DNA from: Aldehydirespirator sp963667505
Lineage (GTDB): Bacteria > Actinomycetota > Acidimicrobiia > Acidimicrobiales > Aldehydirespiratoraceae
Assembly (NCBI GenBank): GCA_963667505.2
Contig: OY763490.2
Span: forward strand, 1,054,001-1,118,000
Direction: 5' to 3'
DNA: 64,000 nucleotides
Shown: piece by piece, positions 32,335-40,971 of the stretch
How the letters are laid out: each line of letters opens with the position of its first letter
How positions within the stretch are numbered: position 1 is the first letter of the stretch
The notes under the pieces: generated by a model
What the model was told of the DNA's origin: nothing
Databases searched by the model: none
Seen by the model: the letters and a program-made list of their open reading frames with translations, nothing else
Position numbers and translations under genes: made by a program

Positions 32335-32392
32335 ATTTGGTAGAACGATTTTGTCAGATTTGGTAGAACATCTTTATCTGATTTGGTATATT
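32335..32392 (+). promoter_or_regulatory. 23-bp iterons and leaderless-type promoter of the ATPase gene
   Basis: ATTTGGTAGAAC, ATTTGGTAGAAC and ATTTGGTATATT begin at 32335, 32358 and 32381, spaced exactly 23 bp, in an unusually AT-rich stretch. The third copy contains TATATT (32387-32392), a good -10 hexamer, placed 7 bp before the ATG at 32400. A transcript starting there would be leaderless. The iterons look like a regulator-binding array that overlaps the promoter. Confidence 0.6.
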
Positions 32393-32399
32393 GCCTTGG

Positions 32400-33701
32400 A
32401 TGGCGGACAGTGGGACGGATATGGCGGCGTCGCCGCTCACACCCGCGGGCTACCGCCGCAGGATTGCCGAGGCGAACGCGGCTCGGGCGCTCCGAACAGC
32501 CCGTGCGCTCCTGATCGAGGGGCCCAAGGGCTGCGGCAAGACATGGCTGGCGAAGCGTCTCGCCCGCAGCGAGCTGCTGCTCGAGCAAGACCCCGCTGCC
32601 TTCGCGCTCGCCCAAGCGGAGCCGGACCGAGTGCTCGACGGCGCCACGCCTCGGCTGATCGACGAATGGCAGCGCGTGCCGCCACTGTGGGGAGCGATCC
32701 GAGGCGCGTGCGACGCCCGGGCCCAAGCCGGACAGTTCATCCTTACCGGGTTGGCCACGCCGTCCGACGATCTCACCCGGCACTCGGGCGCGCTGCGAAT
32801 TCAGCGCCTCGCGCTGCGCACCATGTCGCTTTCCGAACGCGGCCTGTCCACTGCGGCGGTGTCGCTGGCCGGGCTGCTGCGCGGCGAGCCCTGCGCCGCA
32901 GACCCCACCGGACGGGGCGTGCCCGAGGCGGTCGACGCTATCTGCCGCGGCGGCTGGCCCGGTCTCGACGACGACGTGCCGGTGCGAGACGCCATCGGAG
33001 CCCTGACGAGCTATCTCGACGACGTGGCGCGTACCGACATCCGCCAAGTCGACGGCGTGGCTCGGGACCCGGTGCGAGTGCAGGCCCTGCTGCGCTCGCT
33101 GGCCCGCAATGTCGGCACCGCGGCCAGCCTCAACAAGCTCGCTGCGGAGGCGAACGCGGCCGCCCCGCTCAGCCGCCACTCGGTTCGTGCCTATCTCGAC
33201 TCCCTTGAACGCCTCCATGTGCTTGAGCCGCTCACAGCGTGGCCGACGCACCTGCGCTCGCGGTCGCCGTTGCTGACCAGCCCCAAGCACCACTTCACCG
33301 ATCCGTCACTGGCTGTCGCCGCGCTGCGAGCCAGCCCCGAGCGCCTCCTTGCCGACCCTGAGGCGCTCGGACTGCTGTTCGAGTCGCTCGTGATCAGAGA
33401 TCTGCGCATCTATGCGCAGGCCGCCGACGCGGAGGTGTACGCGTTCACCGACGCGGCAGGCACCGAGGCCGACGCCATCGTCGATTGCCGAGACGGCCGC
33501 TGGATCGCAGTCGAGGTCAAGCTCGGCGGCAGCGGCCCCATCGAGGCTGCGGCCCGCTCGCTGCTGGCCGTGCGCCGCAAGATCGACGAGTCGAGGATGG
33601 GCCGAGCAGCCGGTCTGGTCGTGGTGACCGCCGCCGACGGATACGCCTACGAGCGGCCCGACGGCGTATCGGTAGTGCCCCTCTTCACACTCGGCCCCTG
33701 A
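32400..33701 (+). CDS. AAA_14/DUF4143 family ATPase
   Basis: 433 residues. Walker A IEGPKGCGKTWLAKRLA near residue 40; Walker B-like PRLIDEWQRVPPLW; ILTGLATPSDDLTRHSGALR as sensor region; a winged-helix-like middle (LSRHSVRAYLDSLERLHVLE); and a C-terminal PD-(D/E)xK-like fold: GLLFESLVIRDLRIYAQ, AFTDAAGTEADAIVDCRDGR and WIAVEVKLGGS (D, E-x-K). These widely spread ATPases are often horizontally acquired; their function is poorly known. ATG 32400 chosen because the promoter and iterons end just before it. Confidence 0.85.
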   Translation: MADSGTDMAASPLTPAGYRRRIAEANAARALRTARALLIEGPKGCGKTWLAKRLARSELLLEQDPAAFALAQAEPDRVLDGATPRLIDEWQRVPPLWGAIRGACDARAQAGQFILTGLATPSDDLTRHSGALRIQRLALRTMSLSERGLSTAAVSLAGLLRGEPCAADPTGRGVPEAVDAICRGGWPGLDDDVPVRDAIGALTSYLDDVARTDIRQVDGVARDPVRVQALLRSLARNVGTAASLNKLAAEANAAAPLSRHSVRAYLDSLERLHVLEPLTAWPTHLRSRSPLLTSPKHHFTDPSLAVAALRASPERLLADPEALGLLFESLVIRDLRIYAQAADAEVYAFTDAAGTEADAIVDCRDGRWIAVEVKLGGSGPIEAAARSLLAVRRKIDESRMGRAAGLVVVTAADGYAYERPDGVSVVPLFTLGP

Positions 33702-33707
33702 ACCCGC

Positions 33708-33785
33708 ACGACCCTCAGCGAAAGAGACCGCTTCACACGCCGCGTCTAGCATGTGGCGCAGGCAGACCTCATCATCCTTGTGCAT
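33708..33785 (-). pseudogene. Remnant of a HepT/DUF86-like toxin N terminus
   Basis: From ATG 33785 the minus strand reads MHKDDEVCLRHMLDAACEAV then SFAEGR, closely resembling the first helix of HepT (DUF86) proteins (DDxxYLxHMLEAAxxxxEFxEG). The rest of the protein is replaced by sequence antisense to the ATPase gene end. It is a short fossil; no MNT-type nucleotidyltransferase partner is visible. Confidence 0.45.
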
Positions 33786-33904
33786 ACTGAACTTCTGCTG
33801 TATCGGTGCCGATCGCGTCCGAAGCGCCCGCAGCACAGGCTCGACTCGGCCGTGACGGGAGCCCGCGCCGCAGCCCTCTGGCACTGACCGCGGCGCGAGC
33901 GCAA

Positions 33905-34123
33905 CTCCTGCCAGGCGCTGTAGACGGTGACGCCGCCGGTGGTCCGGAACGAGCGGACGCGGACGTTGGCGTTGTCGGCGGAAGAGGTGGAGCGGGTAAA
34001 GCTCGAGTTCGTCGTCGGCTGGACCGGCGTCCAGTTCGTCCAGGCGGGGCTATTACCGGAAGCGATCTGCACCTGGTAGCCGACGCACGACGTGCTGTGG
34101 GCCGTCAAGGAGGACCTCGACAC
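33905..34123 (-). pseudogene. Fragment of a fibronectin type III-like domain
   Basis: The minus strand encodes YQVQIASGNSPAWTNWTPVQ then PTTNSSFTRSTSSADNANVR and VRSFRTTGGVTVYSAWQEL, the pattern of an Fn3 repeat from a secreted protein. There is no signal peptide, start or other domain around it, so it is a stray fragment within the accessory patch. Confidence 0.5.
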
Positions 34124-34234
34124 GTCCCGGCGACTCGGAGCAGATGCCCCTGACCGGGCGATCCGAGGCGATCGACATGTTCCCGTTCAGCCTGGCCGAG
34201 AGGCCGAGTCGAGTGGTGCACGGGTCGCGGCGGG

Positions 34235-34678
34235 TCAGGTTGCCTCGAAGATCTCGGCGCCGGACCAGCAGAGCACCGAGTCGGGATCCACGGCGATGCC
34301 GCCGCCGCACGTGCATCTGGGCCGCTGATCGTCGAGGAGCCGGCCCTCGGCGTCCCAGAGTTGTAGCGTGTGCTCGCGCACGGGTTCGCGCACGACTCTC
34401 AGCCAGCGCCCCCGGCCGCGGGCGGTCAGTGCCTCCAGCATCGCTGAGACCAGGTCGGGCGGCGGCGGCTCGTTGGTCTTGATGCAGTAGAACGTGCCGC
34501 CGAGCCCGAGCTCGTGAGGCCCGGCCTCGTACTTGTTCAGGTAGGCGACCGTCTCGTCCGGGCTGTAGTTCGGCGGCGGCTTGCCGTCGAGGGTCAGGGT
34601 CTGGCGCCCGTCGGTGCGCATCGCGTACAGGTTCACCGCGATCCACGAGTCGCGCGCGAAGGGAATGGTGCCCGTCAT
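34235..34678 (-). CDS. Protein of unknown function, copy B of a duplicated pair
   Basis: 147 residues, MTGTIPFARDSWIAVNLYAM; paralogue of the protein at 31668-32111. ATG 34678 has the same AGGAGG SD and spacing as copy A, which settles the start although the frame is open further upstream. The C-terminal Cys cluster (RCTCGGGIAVDPDSVLCWSG) is conserved; the middle Leu of copy A's FYLIKTSE is Cys here (FYCIKTNE). Function unknown. Confidence 0.75.
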   Translation of the reverse strand: MTGTIPFARDSWIAVNLYAMRTDGRQTLTLDGKPPPNYSPDETVAYLNKYEAGPHELGLGGTFYCIKTNEPPPPDLVSAMLEALTARGRGRWLRVVREPVREHTLQLWDAEGRLLDDQRPRCTCGGGIAVDPDSVLCWSGAEIFEAT

Positions 34679-34768
34679 CAGGGTCCTCCTCGGGTGTTCA
34701 GCAGTGCCCGCGGGACGGCCCGCCGCTTGGGTGGCGTCCGCTACGGGGGCCGTGATCTCGGCGAGCCC
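34235..34768. repeat. Long direct repeat, right copy
   Basis: Partner of 31668-32199, same orientation. Similarity includes the gene and about 90 bp upstream, and ends abruptly at the GGCGAGCC near 34766. Confidence 0.85.
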
Positions 34769-34771
34769 CAT

Positions 34772-35164
34772 CCGGCGCTGCGACTGCGTCGCCGCTGGGG
34801 TGAGGGTCAGACGGTCTCGATCTCGAGCCGCAGACCGAGGGTGCTACCGATGGGCAACTGTCCGGATGCTATCGTAATCTATCACCAATATCTCTGATAT
34901 AGGTTGACAATGATCGTACTTTTCGTGGCTGTCGCCGAACACTGGTCGATCTCCACCCGAGCCACCACCACGGCTGGCGGGTCGTGCCCGGCGGCGACCT
35001 GAACACCATCGCGCCCCCGGCGCGGCGCGTGCGAGAGCGGCGCGTGCGGGAGCGGCGCGGAAACGCGTCGGGCGCTGCCGATCGGGTGCCGCGGCTTGCG
35101 GGATGGTGGTGCCGTGGCATGCTTCTGGTCTGTGACGGACCGTCGAACGGCATCTGAGGCACGC
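34772..35164. other. Intergenic region with an AT-rich core
   Basis: No gene recognised. 34860-34925 is AT-rich (CTATCACCAATATCTCTGAT, TTGACA at 34904) and marks the right edge of the accessory patch. The remainder is GC-rich, with CGGCGCGTGCG/GAGCGGCGCG short repeats before the PP2C gene, whose promoter should lie here. Confidence 0.5.
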
Positions 35165-35956
35165 ATGCGCCGCCGGGCGTCGGTAGCGGCGGTGAGCGAC
35201 GTCGGGCCTCGGCGGGTGAACGAGGACCGGGCGTTGGCAGTGCTGGACGACGACGGGAGCTGGCTGATCGCGGTGGCCGACGGGCTGGGCGGGCATCCCC
35301 GGGGCGACGAGGCGGCCCAGGCCGCGGTTGACGGGCTGCCCCGACGCATCGCCGACCGAGCTGAGATGGTCGCCGCCTTCGCGGAGGCCGACCAGCGGGT
35401 GCTCGCGCTCACCGGCTCGGGCCGCAGGACGCGGCGGGTACCGCTGTACACCCTGCCGATGAGCACGCTCACGGTGGCGGCTTGGACGCCGGAGAGCGGC
35501 CTGGTTGTCGCCTGGATGGGCGACACCCTGCCGTTCGTGCTTCGGTCCGGCGGGAACGGCTTCGCCGGGCATGTCTGCGGCCTGCCGCATCGCAATCCCG
35601 ACGGCACCATCGACGCCTGCCTGGGAATGCCGCCGGGCAGTCCGGGCCTGCTCCACCGGCCGGTCGAGGCGGAGGTCGAGATCGTCGTCGAGCCCGACCC
35701 GTCAGCCTCTCCCGACGCGGTCGTCGTCTGCAGCGACGGCGCCTGGGAGCCCTTCGTCTACTACTACGGAACCGACTGGCTGGCGGGTGCCTCGGGTGCC
35801 TCCAGCGGCTCAAGCGACTCGCCCGACGGCGGGATCGGCTCGGCCTGCCCCGCCGACCCTGCCGACGCCGACAGCCTCGCCGCCAGCGTGCTTCGTGCCG
35901 CCAAGGGCATGGGTCTCAACGACAACGCCACCGTCGCGGCTGCTGTCTGGCGCTGA
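35165..35956 (+). CDS. PP2C-family serine/threonine phosphatase
   Basis: 263 residues, one PP2C domain: VGPRRVNEDRALAVL (first metal-binding region), AVADGLGGHPRGDEAAQAAV (metal-binding Asp and Gly), STLTVAAWTPESGLVVAWMG, VVVCSDGAWEPFV, and NDNATVAAAVW (last metal Asp). No membrane segment, so probably cytosolic. No kinase gene is adjacent. ATG 35165 is chosen near the conserved N terminus. A Ser/Gly/Asp-rich loop (GASGASSGSSDSPDGG) interrupts the C-terminal third. The last codons and stop are repeated downstream. Confidence 0.85.
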   Translation: MRRRASVAAVSDVGPRRVNEDRALAVLDDDGSWLIAVADGLGGHPRGDEAAQAAVDGLPRRIADRAEMVAAFAEADQRVLALTGSGRRTRRVPLYTLPMSTLTVAAWTPESGLVVAWMGDTLPFVLRSGGNGFAGHVCGLPHRNPDGTIDACLGMPPGSPGLLHRPVEAEVEIVVEPDPSASPDAVVVCSDGAWEPFVYYYGTDWLAGASGASSGSSDSPDGGIGSACPADPADADSLAASVLRAAKGMGLNDNATVAAAVWR

Positions 35957-36047
35957 CCGGCCTTCTTGTCGCGGCTGCTGTCTGGCGCTGACCGGCGCTG
36001 ACTGGCCTTCTTGTCGCGGCTGCTGTCTGGCGCTGACCGGGCACTGG
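35933..36047. repeat. Tandem repeat copied from the end of the PP2C gene
   Basis: GTCGCGGCTGCTGTCTGGCG followed by CTGACCGG occurs at 35933 (inside the gene, including its TGA), 35968 and 36013. Unit length is 35 then 45 bp; the longer one contains an internal 10-bp duplication (GGCGCTGACT). The array lies just before uvrA. Confidence 0.85.
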
Positions 36048-36104
36048 CGCACTCAGCGAACGAATGTTCGCTTGCCTCCAAGAGGCAGCGGGTAGAGTGC
36101 GGGC

Positions 36105-39020
36105 GTGGCTGAGCGGCTGGTGATCTCGGGGGCGCGCGAGCACAACCTCCGAGACGTCAGCCTCGACCTGCCCCGCGACCGGCTGATCGTGCTGACCGGC
36201 CTGTCGGGATCGGGCAAGAGCTCGCTCGCCTTCGACACGATCTACGCCGAGGGGCAGCGCCGCTACGTGGAGTCGCTGTCGGCCTACGCCCGGCAGTTCC
36301 TCGGCCAGATGGACAAGCCCGACGTGGACTTCATCGAGGGCCTCTCGCCGGCCATCTCCATCGACCAAAAGAGCGCCTCCCGCAACCCCCGCTCCACCGT
36401 CGGCACCGTCACCGAGGTCTACGACTACCTGCGGCTGCTCTACGCCCGCATCGGCGTCCCCCACGACCCCGAGACCGGCGAGCGGCTGATCCGCCAGACC
36501 CCTCAGCAGATCGTGGACCGGATCCTGGAGATGGCGCCCGGCACCCGCTTCCAGGTGCTGGCGCCGGTGGTGCGGGGCCGCAAGGGCACCTACGACACGC
36601 TGCTGGCCGACCTGGCCTCCCAGGGCTACGCCCGGGCCATCGTGGACGGCGAGCTGGTCGAACTGGCCGACCTCGCAGGCGCCACCGGCCTGTCGGGCGG
36701 CGCAGACGGTCTGGAGCTGGCCCGCTACGAGATGCACGACATCGCGGTGGTGGTGGACCGGCTGGTGCTGCGCGACGGCGTCGAGCGCCGCCTGACCGAC
36801 TCGGTGGAGACCGCGCTGCGCCTGGCCGGGGGCATCGCCGAGATCGACATCGTCGCCCGGCCCGACCGCGACGCCGACAGGGCTCCCGACGCCGACGGCG
36901 CGGCCGATGCTGAGGCGCCTCGGCGGATCGTGTTCAGCCAGCATCTGGCCCGGCCCTCCGACGGCAAGTCGTTCGAGGAGCTGGCCCCCCGCAACTTCTC
37001 GTTCAACTCGCCTTACGGGGCCTGCGCCCGCTGCGACGGGCTGGGCACCACCTTCGAGGTCGATCCCCAGCTCGTGATCCCGGACCCCGACGCCACTCTG
37101 GCCGGCGGGGCGATCACGCCGTGGGCCGACAGCCGGTCTCGCTACTACCCCCGCCTGCTTCAGGCAGTGTGCGAGGAGCACGGCATCCCCCGCGACGTGC
37201 CGTGGCGCTCGCTGACCGCCCGCCAGCGGGACATGCTGCTGTACGCCAAGGGCGTGAAGGGCCGGGTGCAGGTCCGCTACCAGAACCGCTTCGGGCGCCG
37301 CCGGGTGTACCAGGCCCGCTTCGAGGGGATCGTCCCGCACCTGATGCGCCGCCACGACGAGTCCGAGAGCGAGTCGGCCCGCGAGAACATCGAGGGCTAC
37401 ATGCGCCAGGTTCCGTGCCCGGACTGCGGCGGCGCCCGGCTCAACCCGCTGGCGCTGGCGGTCACCATCGACGGCCGCAGCATCCACGAGCTGTGCGCCA
37501 TGTCGATCGCCGAGGCGGCCAAGACCCTGGCCGAACTGCGCCTCGACGACCGCGACACGATGATCGCCGAGCAGGTGCTCAAGGAGATCCGCGCCCGGCT
37601 GGGCTTCCTGCTCGACGTCGGGCTCGACTACCTCAACCTGTCGCGCAGCGCGGCCACCCTCGCCGGGGGAGAGGCCCAGCGCATCCGGCTGGCCAGCCAG
37701 GTCGGCTCGGGCCTGGTCGGGGTGCTGTACGTGCTCGACGAGCCGTCCATCGGGCTGCACCAGCGCGACAACCGCCGCCTCATCGACACGCTGCTGCGGA
37801 TGCGCGACCTGGGCAACACCGTGATGGTGGTGGAGCACGACGAGGAGACCATCCGAGTAGCCGACCATGTGGTGGACATCGGCCCCGGCGCGGGCGAGCG
37901 CGGCGGCACCATCGTGCACTCCGGGCCGCTGGAGGGCCTGCTCGAGGTGGAGGAGTCGGTCACCGGCCAGTACCTGTCCGGCCGCAAGACGATCGCCGTG
38001 CCCCGGATGCGCCGCCTCGGCGACGGCACCCGCCTGACCGTCCGAGGCGCCCGGGAGAACAACCTGGCCGACATCGACGTGGTCTTCCCGCTGCGGCGCT
38101 TCGTGTGCGTGACCGGAGTCTCCGGCTCGGGCAAGTCGTCGCTGGTCAACGAGATCCTGCACCGGGCGCTCATGCAGCACATCTACCGGTCGAAGGCCCC
38201 GCCCGGCCGCCACACCCGAATCGACGGGGCCGGCCACCTCGACAAGGTGATCGCCATCGACCAGTCGCCCATCGGCCGCACCCCCCGGTCCAACCCGGCC
38301 ACCTACACCGGCGTGTTCGACCATGTGCGCAAGCTGTTCGCCAACACCGCCGAGTCCCGGGTGCGGGGCTACATGCCGGGCCGGTTCTCGTTCAACGTCA
38401 AGGGCGGGCGCTGCGAGGCCTGCCGGGGCGACGGCACCATCCGCATCGAGATGCACTTCCTGCCCGACGTGTACGTGCCCTGCGAGGTGTGCAAGGGCCG
38501 CCGCTACAACCGCGACACCCTGGAGGTGACCTTCAAGGGCCGCAACATCGCCGAGGTGCTCGACATGCCCTGCTCCGACGCGCTGGAGTTCTTCGCCAAC
38601 CAGCCGGCCATCGCCCGCCACATGGGAACCCTCGTGGACGTCGGCCTCGGGTACGTGCGCCTGGGCCAGCCCGCGCCCACGCTGTCAGGTGGCGAGGCCC
38701 AGCGGGTGAAGCTTTCCAGCGAGCTGGCCAAACGCTCCACCGGCCACACCATGTACATCCTCGACGAGCCCACCACCGGACTGCACTTCGAGGACGTGCG
38801 CAAGCTGCTGGGGGTGCTGGGCCGGCTGGTCGACCAGGGCAACACGGTGGTGGTGATCGAGCACAACCTCGACGTGGTCAAGACGGCCGACTGGCTGATC
38901 GACCTCGGCCCCGAGGGCGGCTCCGGCGGGGGCCGGGTGGTGGCCGAGGGCACTCCCGAGCAGGTGGCCGAGGTGCCCGAGAGCCACACCGGCCGCTACC
39001 TAAGGGCAATGCTTTGCTGA
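36105..39020 (+). CDS. uvrA: Excinuclease ABC subunit A
   Basis: 971 residues. Two ABC ATPase units: Walker A GLSGSGKSSLAFDT and GVSGSGKSSLVNEI; signatures LAGGEAQRIRLAS and LSGGEAQRVKLSS; Walker B VLDEPSIGLH and ILDEPTTGLH. Zinc modules: CARCDGLGT with CPDCGGARL, and CEACRGDGT with CEVCKGRRYN. UvrA finds helix-distorting lesions and loads UvrB. GTG 36105 start. The stop overlaps the uvrC start. Confidence 0.97.
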   Translation: MAERLVISGAREHNLRDVSLDLPRDRLIVLTGLSGSGKSSLAFDTIYAEGQRRYVESLSAYARQFLGQMDKPDVDFIEGLSPAISIDQKSASRNPRSTVGTVTEVYDYLRLLYARIGVPHDPETGERLIRQTPQQIVDRILEMAPGTRFQVLAPVVRGRKGTYDTLLADLASQGYARAIVDGELVELADLAGATGLSGGADGLELARYEMHDIAVVVDRLVLRDGVERRLTDSVETALRLAGGIAEIDIVARPDRDADRAPDADGAADAEAPRRIVFSQHLARPSDGKSFEELAPRNFSFNSPYGACARCDGLGTTFEVDPQLVIPDPDATLAGGAITPWADSRSRYYPRLLQAVCEEHGIPRDVPWRSLTARQRDMLLYAKGVKGRVQVRYQNRFGRRRVYQARFEGIVPHLMRRHDESESESARENIEGYMRQVPCPDCGGARLNPLALAVTIDGRSIHELCAMSIAEAAKTLAELRLDDRDTMIAEQVLKEIRARLGFLLDVGLDYLNLSRSAATLAGGEAQRIRLASQVGSGLVGVLYVLDEPSIGLHQRDNRRLIDTLLRMRDLGNTVMVVEHDEETIRVADHVVDIGPGAGERGGTIVHSGPLEGLLEVEESVTGQYLSGRKTIAVPRMRRLGDGTRLTVRGARENNLADIDVVFPLRRFVCVTGVSGSGKSSLVNEILHRALMQHIYRSKAPPGRHTRIDGAGHLDKVIAIDQSPIGRTPRSNPATYTGVFDHVRKLFANTAESRVRGYMPGRFSFNVKGGRCEACRGDGTIRIEMHFLPDVYVPCEVCKGRRYNRDTLEVTFKGRNIAEVLDMPCSDALEFFANQPAIARHMGTLVDVGLGYVRLGQPAPTLSGGEAQRVKLSSELAKRSTGHTMYILDEPTTGLHFEDVRKLLGVLGRLVDQGNTVVVIEHNLDVVKTADWLIDLGPEGGSGGGRVVAEGTPEQVAEVPESHTGRYLRAMLC

Positions 39021-40870
39021 CACGGCCGCCGGCCGGCTCCATCCCCGACGCGCCCGGGTCGTACCAGTTCCTCGACGCCGAGGGTCGGGTCGTCTACGTC
39101 GGCAAGGCCAAGAGCCTGCGGTCGAGGCTCAACAACTACTTCGGCTCGCATCTGCCGCTGCGCACCCGCCAGATGGTGGACGCGGCCGCGTCGGTGGAGT
39201 GGATCCAGGTGGCCAACGAGGTCGAGGCGCTGATGCTGGAGTTCTCACTGATCCAGCGCCACCGCCCCCGGTTCAACGTGCGCTACACCGACGACAAGTC
39301 GTACCCGTTCCTGTGCGTGACCATGCTGGACGAGTGGCCCCGGGCCATGGTCATGCGAGGCCGGCGACGCAAGGGCAACCGCTACTTCGGCCCCTACGGC
39401 CACGCCTACGCCATCCGCGACACACTCGACCTCCTGCTGCGCACCTTCCCGATCCGCACCTGCACCGACAGCAAGTTCCGCCGCTACGCCAGCCTGGGCA
39501 AGCCCTGCCTGCTGTACCACATCGAGAAGTGCTCGGGGCCGTGCGTGGGGGAGGTGTCGGCTGACGACTACGCCGAGATGGCAGCCGAGTTGCTGCGTTT
39601 CCTGGAGGGCGACACCGACCCGGTGATCGAGCGCCTCACTGCCGAGATGGCTGCCGCCGCCGACGAGATGGAGTACGAGCGGGCGGCTCGGCTGCGCGAC
39701 CGGCTCGACGCGGTGCGCAAGGCGGTGGAGACCCAGCAGATGGTGGGCGCCCGCAACGAGGACTTCGATGTGATCGGCCTGGCGGAGGACGCTCTGGAGG
39801 CGGCCGTGCAGGTGTTCTTCGTGCGCAGGGGCCGGGTGATGGGCCGGCGGGGCTTCGCGATCGACAAGGCCGAGGATCTCGACCGGGCCGAGCTGGTGAG
39901 CCGGGCCTTGGAGCGGCTCTACTTCGACGACAACCCCTTGGGCTGGCCCAAGCTGGTGCTCGTCCCCGACATGCCTGCCGAGGCAGGCCTCTACGGCGAG
40001 TGGCTGAGCGAGATGCGGGGCTCGCGGGTGCAGATCAGGGTGCCCCAGCGCGGCGCCAAGAGGGCGCTGCAGCAGACGGTGGCCCGCAACGCGGAGGAGT
40101 CGTTCGCCCGTCACCGTCTCAAGCGCGGCACCGACCACAACAGCCGGGCTCGGGCCCTCAAGGAGCTGCAGGAGCATCTGGGCCTGGCCGAGGCCCCGCT
40201 GCGCATCGAGTGCTACGACATGAGCCACCTGTCGGGCCAGGACTACGTGGGCTCGATGGTGGTGATGGAGGACGGGCTGCCCAAGAAGTCCGACTATCGG
40301 CGTTTCCGGCTGCGCTCGGTGCCCGGCAACGACGACTTCGCGGCTATGCACGAGGTGCTCAACCGGCGCCTGGCCGGCTACCTCGAGCAGCGCGCCCGGC
40401 CAGTGGAGCAGCGCGACGGCCGCTTCTCCTACCCCCCGCAGCTGCTGCTGGTGGACGGCGGCAAGGGGCAGTTGGGCGTGGCCGTGCGAGTGCTTGAGGA
40501 ACTCGGGCTGGAGGAGGAGATCGCCGCCGCCGCGCTGGCCAAGCAGTTCGAGGAGGTGTTCGTGCCCGGCCGCTCCGAGCCGGTGCAGCTTCCCCGCCAG
40601 TCGGAGGCCCTGTACATGCTCCAGCGCATCCGCGACGAGAGCCACCGCTTCGCCATCTCGTACCATCGCACCCTGCGGGGCAGGCGCATGACCGGATCGG
40701 CCCTCGACGGCATCGCCGGACTGGGCCCGGCCCGCAAGGCCCGTCTCACCAAGGAACTGGGAGGCGTGCGGGCTGTCCAGCGGGCCGAGCTGCACGAGCT
40801 GAAGGCCCTGCGGTGGCTGCCCGACTCCGTGGCCGAGAACGTCCACGCCGCCCTGCACGGCGGCCGCTAG
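39014..40870 (+). CDS. uvrC: Excinuclease ABC subunit C
   Basis: 618 residues. GIY-YIG nuclease: PGSYQFLDAEGRVVYVGKAK and SLRSRLNNYF; UVR motif EMEYERAARLRDRLDAVRKA; RNase H-like nuclease IECYDMSHLSGQDYVGSMVV, LLLVDGGKGQLGVA; C-terminal helix-hairpin-helix pair GIAGLGPARKARLTKELGGV. TTG 39014 is the only start before the conserved N terminus and overlaps the last codons of uvrA, implying coupling. Makes both incisions in nucleotide excision repair. Confidence 0.96.
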   Translation: MLTRPPAGSIPDAPGSYQFLDAEGRVVYVGKAKSLRSRLNNYFGSHLPLRTRQMVDAAASVEWIQVANEVEALMLEFSLIQRHRPRFNVRYTDDKSYPFLCVTMLDEWPRAMVMRGRRRKGNRYFGPYGHAYAIRDTLDLLLRTFPIRTCTDSKFRRYASLGKPCLLYHIEKCSGPCVGEVSADDYAEMAAELLRFLEGDTDPVIERLTAEMAAAADEMEYERAARLRDRLDAVRKAVETQQMVGARNEDFDVIGLAEDALEAAVQVFFVRRGRVMGRRGFAIDKAEDLDRAELVSRALERLYFDDNPLGWPKLVLVPDMPAEAGLYGEWLSEMRGSRVQIRVPQRGAKRALQQTVARNAEESFARHRLKRGTDHNSRARALKELQEHLGLAEAPLRIECYDMSHLSGQDYVGSMVVMEDGLPKKSDYRRFRLRSVPGNDDFAAMHEVLNRRLAGYLEQRARPVEQRDGRFSYPPQLLLVDGGKGQLGVAVRVLEELGLEEEIAAAALAKQFEEVFVPGRSEPVQLPRQSEALYMLQRIRDESHRFAISYHRTLRGRRMTGSALDGIAGLGPARKARLTKELGGVRAVQRAELHELKALRWLPDSVAENVHAALHGGR

Positions 40871-40877
40871 TTATCAA

Positions 40878-40936
40878 GCCCGCGAATTGGCAGCATCTTG
40901 CACGGATAGCGTGCATTTCGCTGCCAGTTCGCGGGC
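40878..40936. repeat. Palindromic dispersed element, copy 1
   Basis: Arms GCCCGCGAATTGGCAGC and GCTGCCAGTTCGCGGGC pair (one T-G), followed inside by TGCACG/CGTGCA around loop GATAG. The reverse complement matches the two copies at 54943-55065, including the inner part ATGCACGCTATCCGTGCAA. It lies 7 bp after uvrC and may also serve as a terminator, but no T-tract follows. Confidence 0.7.
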
Positions 40937-40971
40937 GCGGGCAGCGACGCGGTTCAGTTACCGTAGGAGTG

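Noticed and set aside
34904..34940. TTGACA at 34904 as a -35 box of the PP2C gene
   Set aside because: No acceptable -10 follows at 16-18 bp and the gene starts 230 bp later.
36105..40870. A long plus-strand frame in the uvrA region that runs into uvrC
   Set aside because: Its uvrA part is an out-of-frame shadow rich in Arg, Pro and Gly; only the part from 39014 is the real uvrC.
40878..40936. Calling the palindrome simply the uvrC terminator
   Set aside because: There is no T-tract, and the same element with a conserved core occurs elsewhere in reverse orientation.
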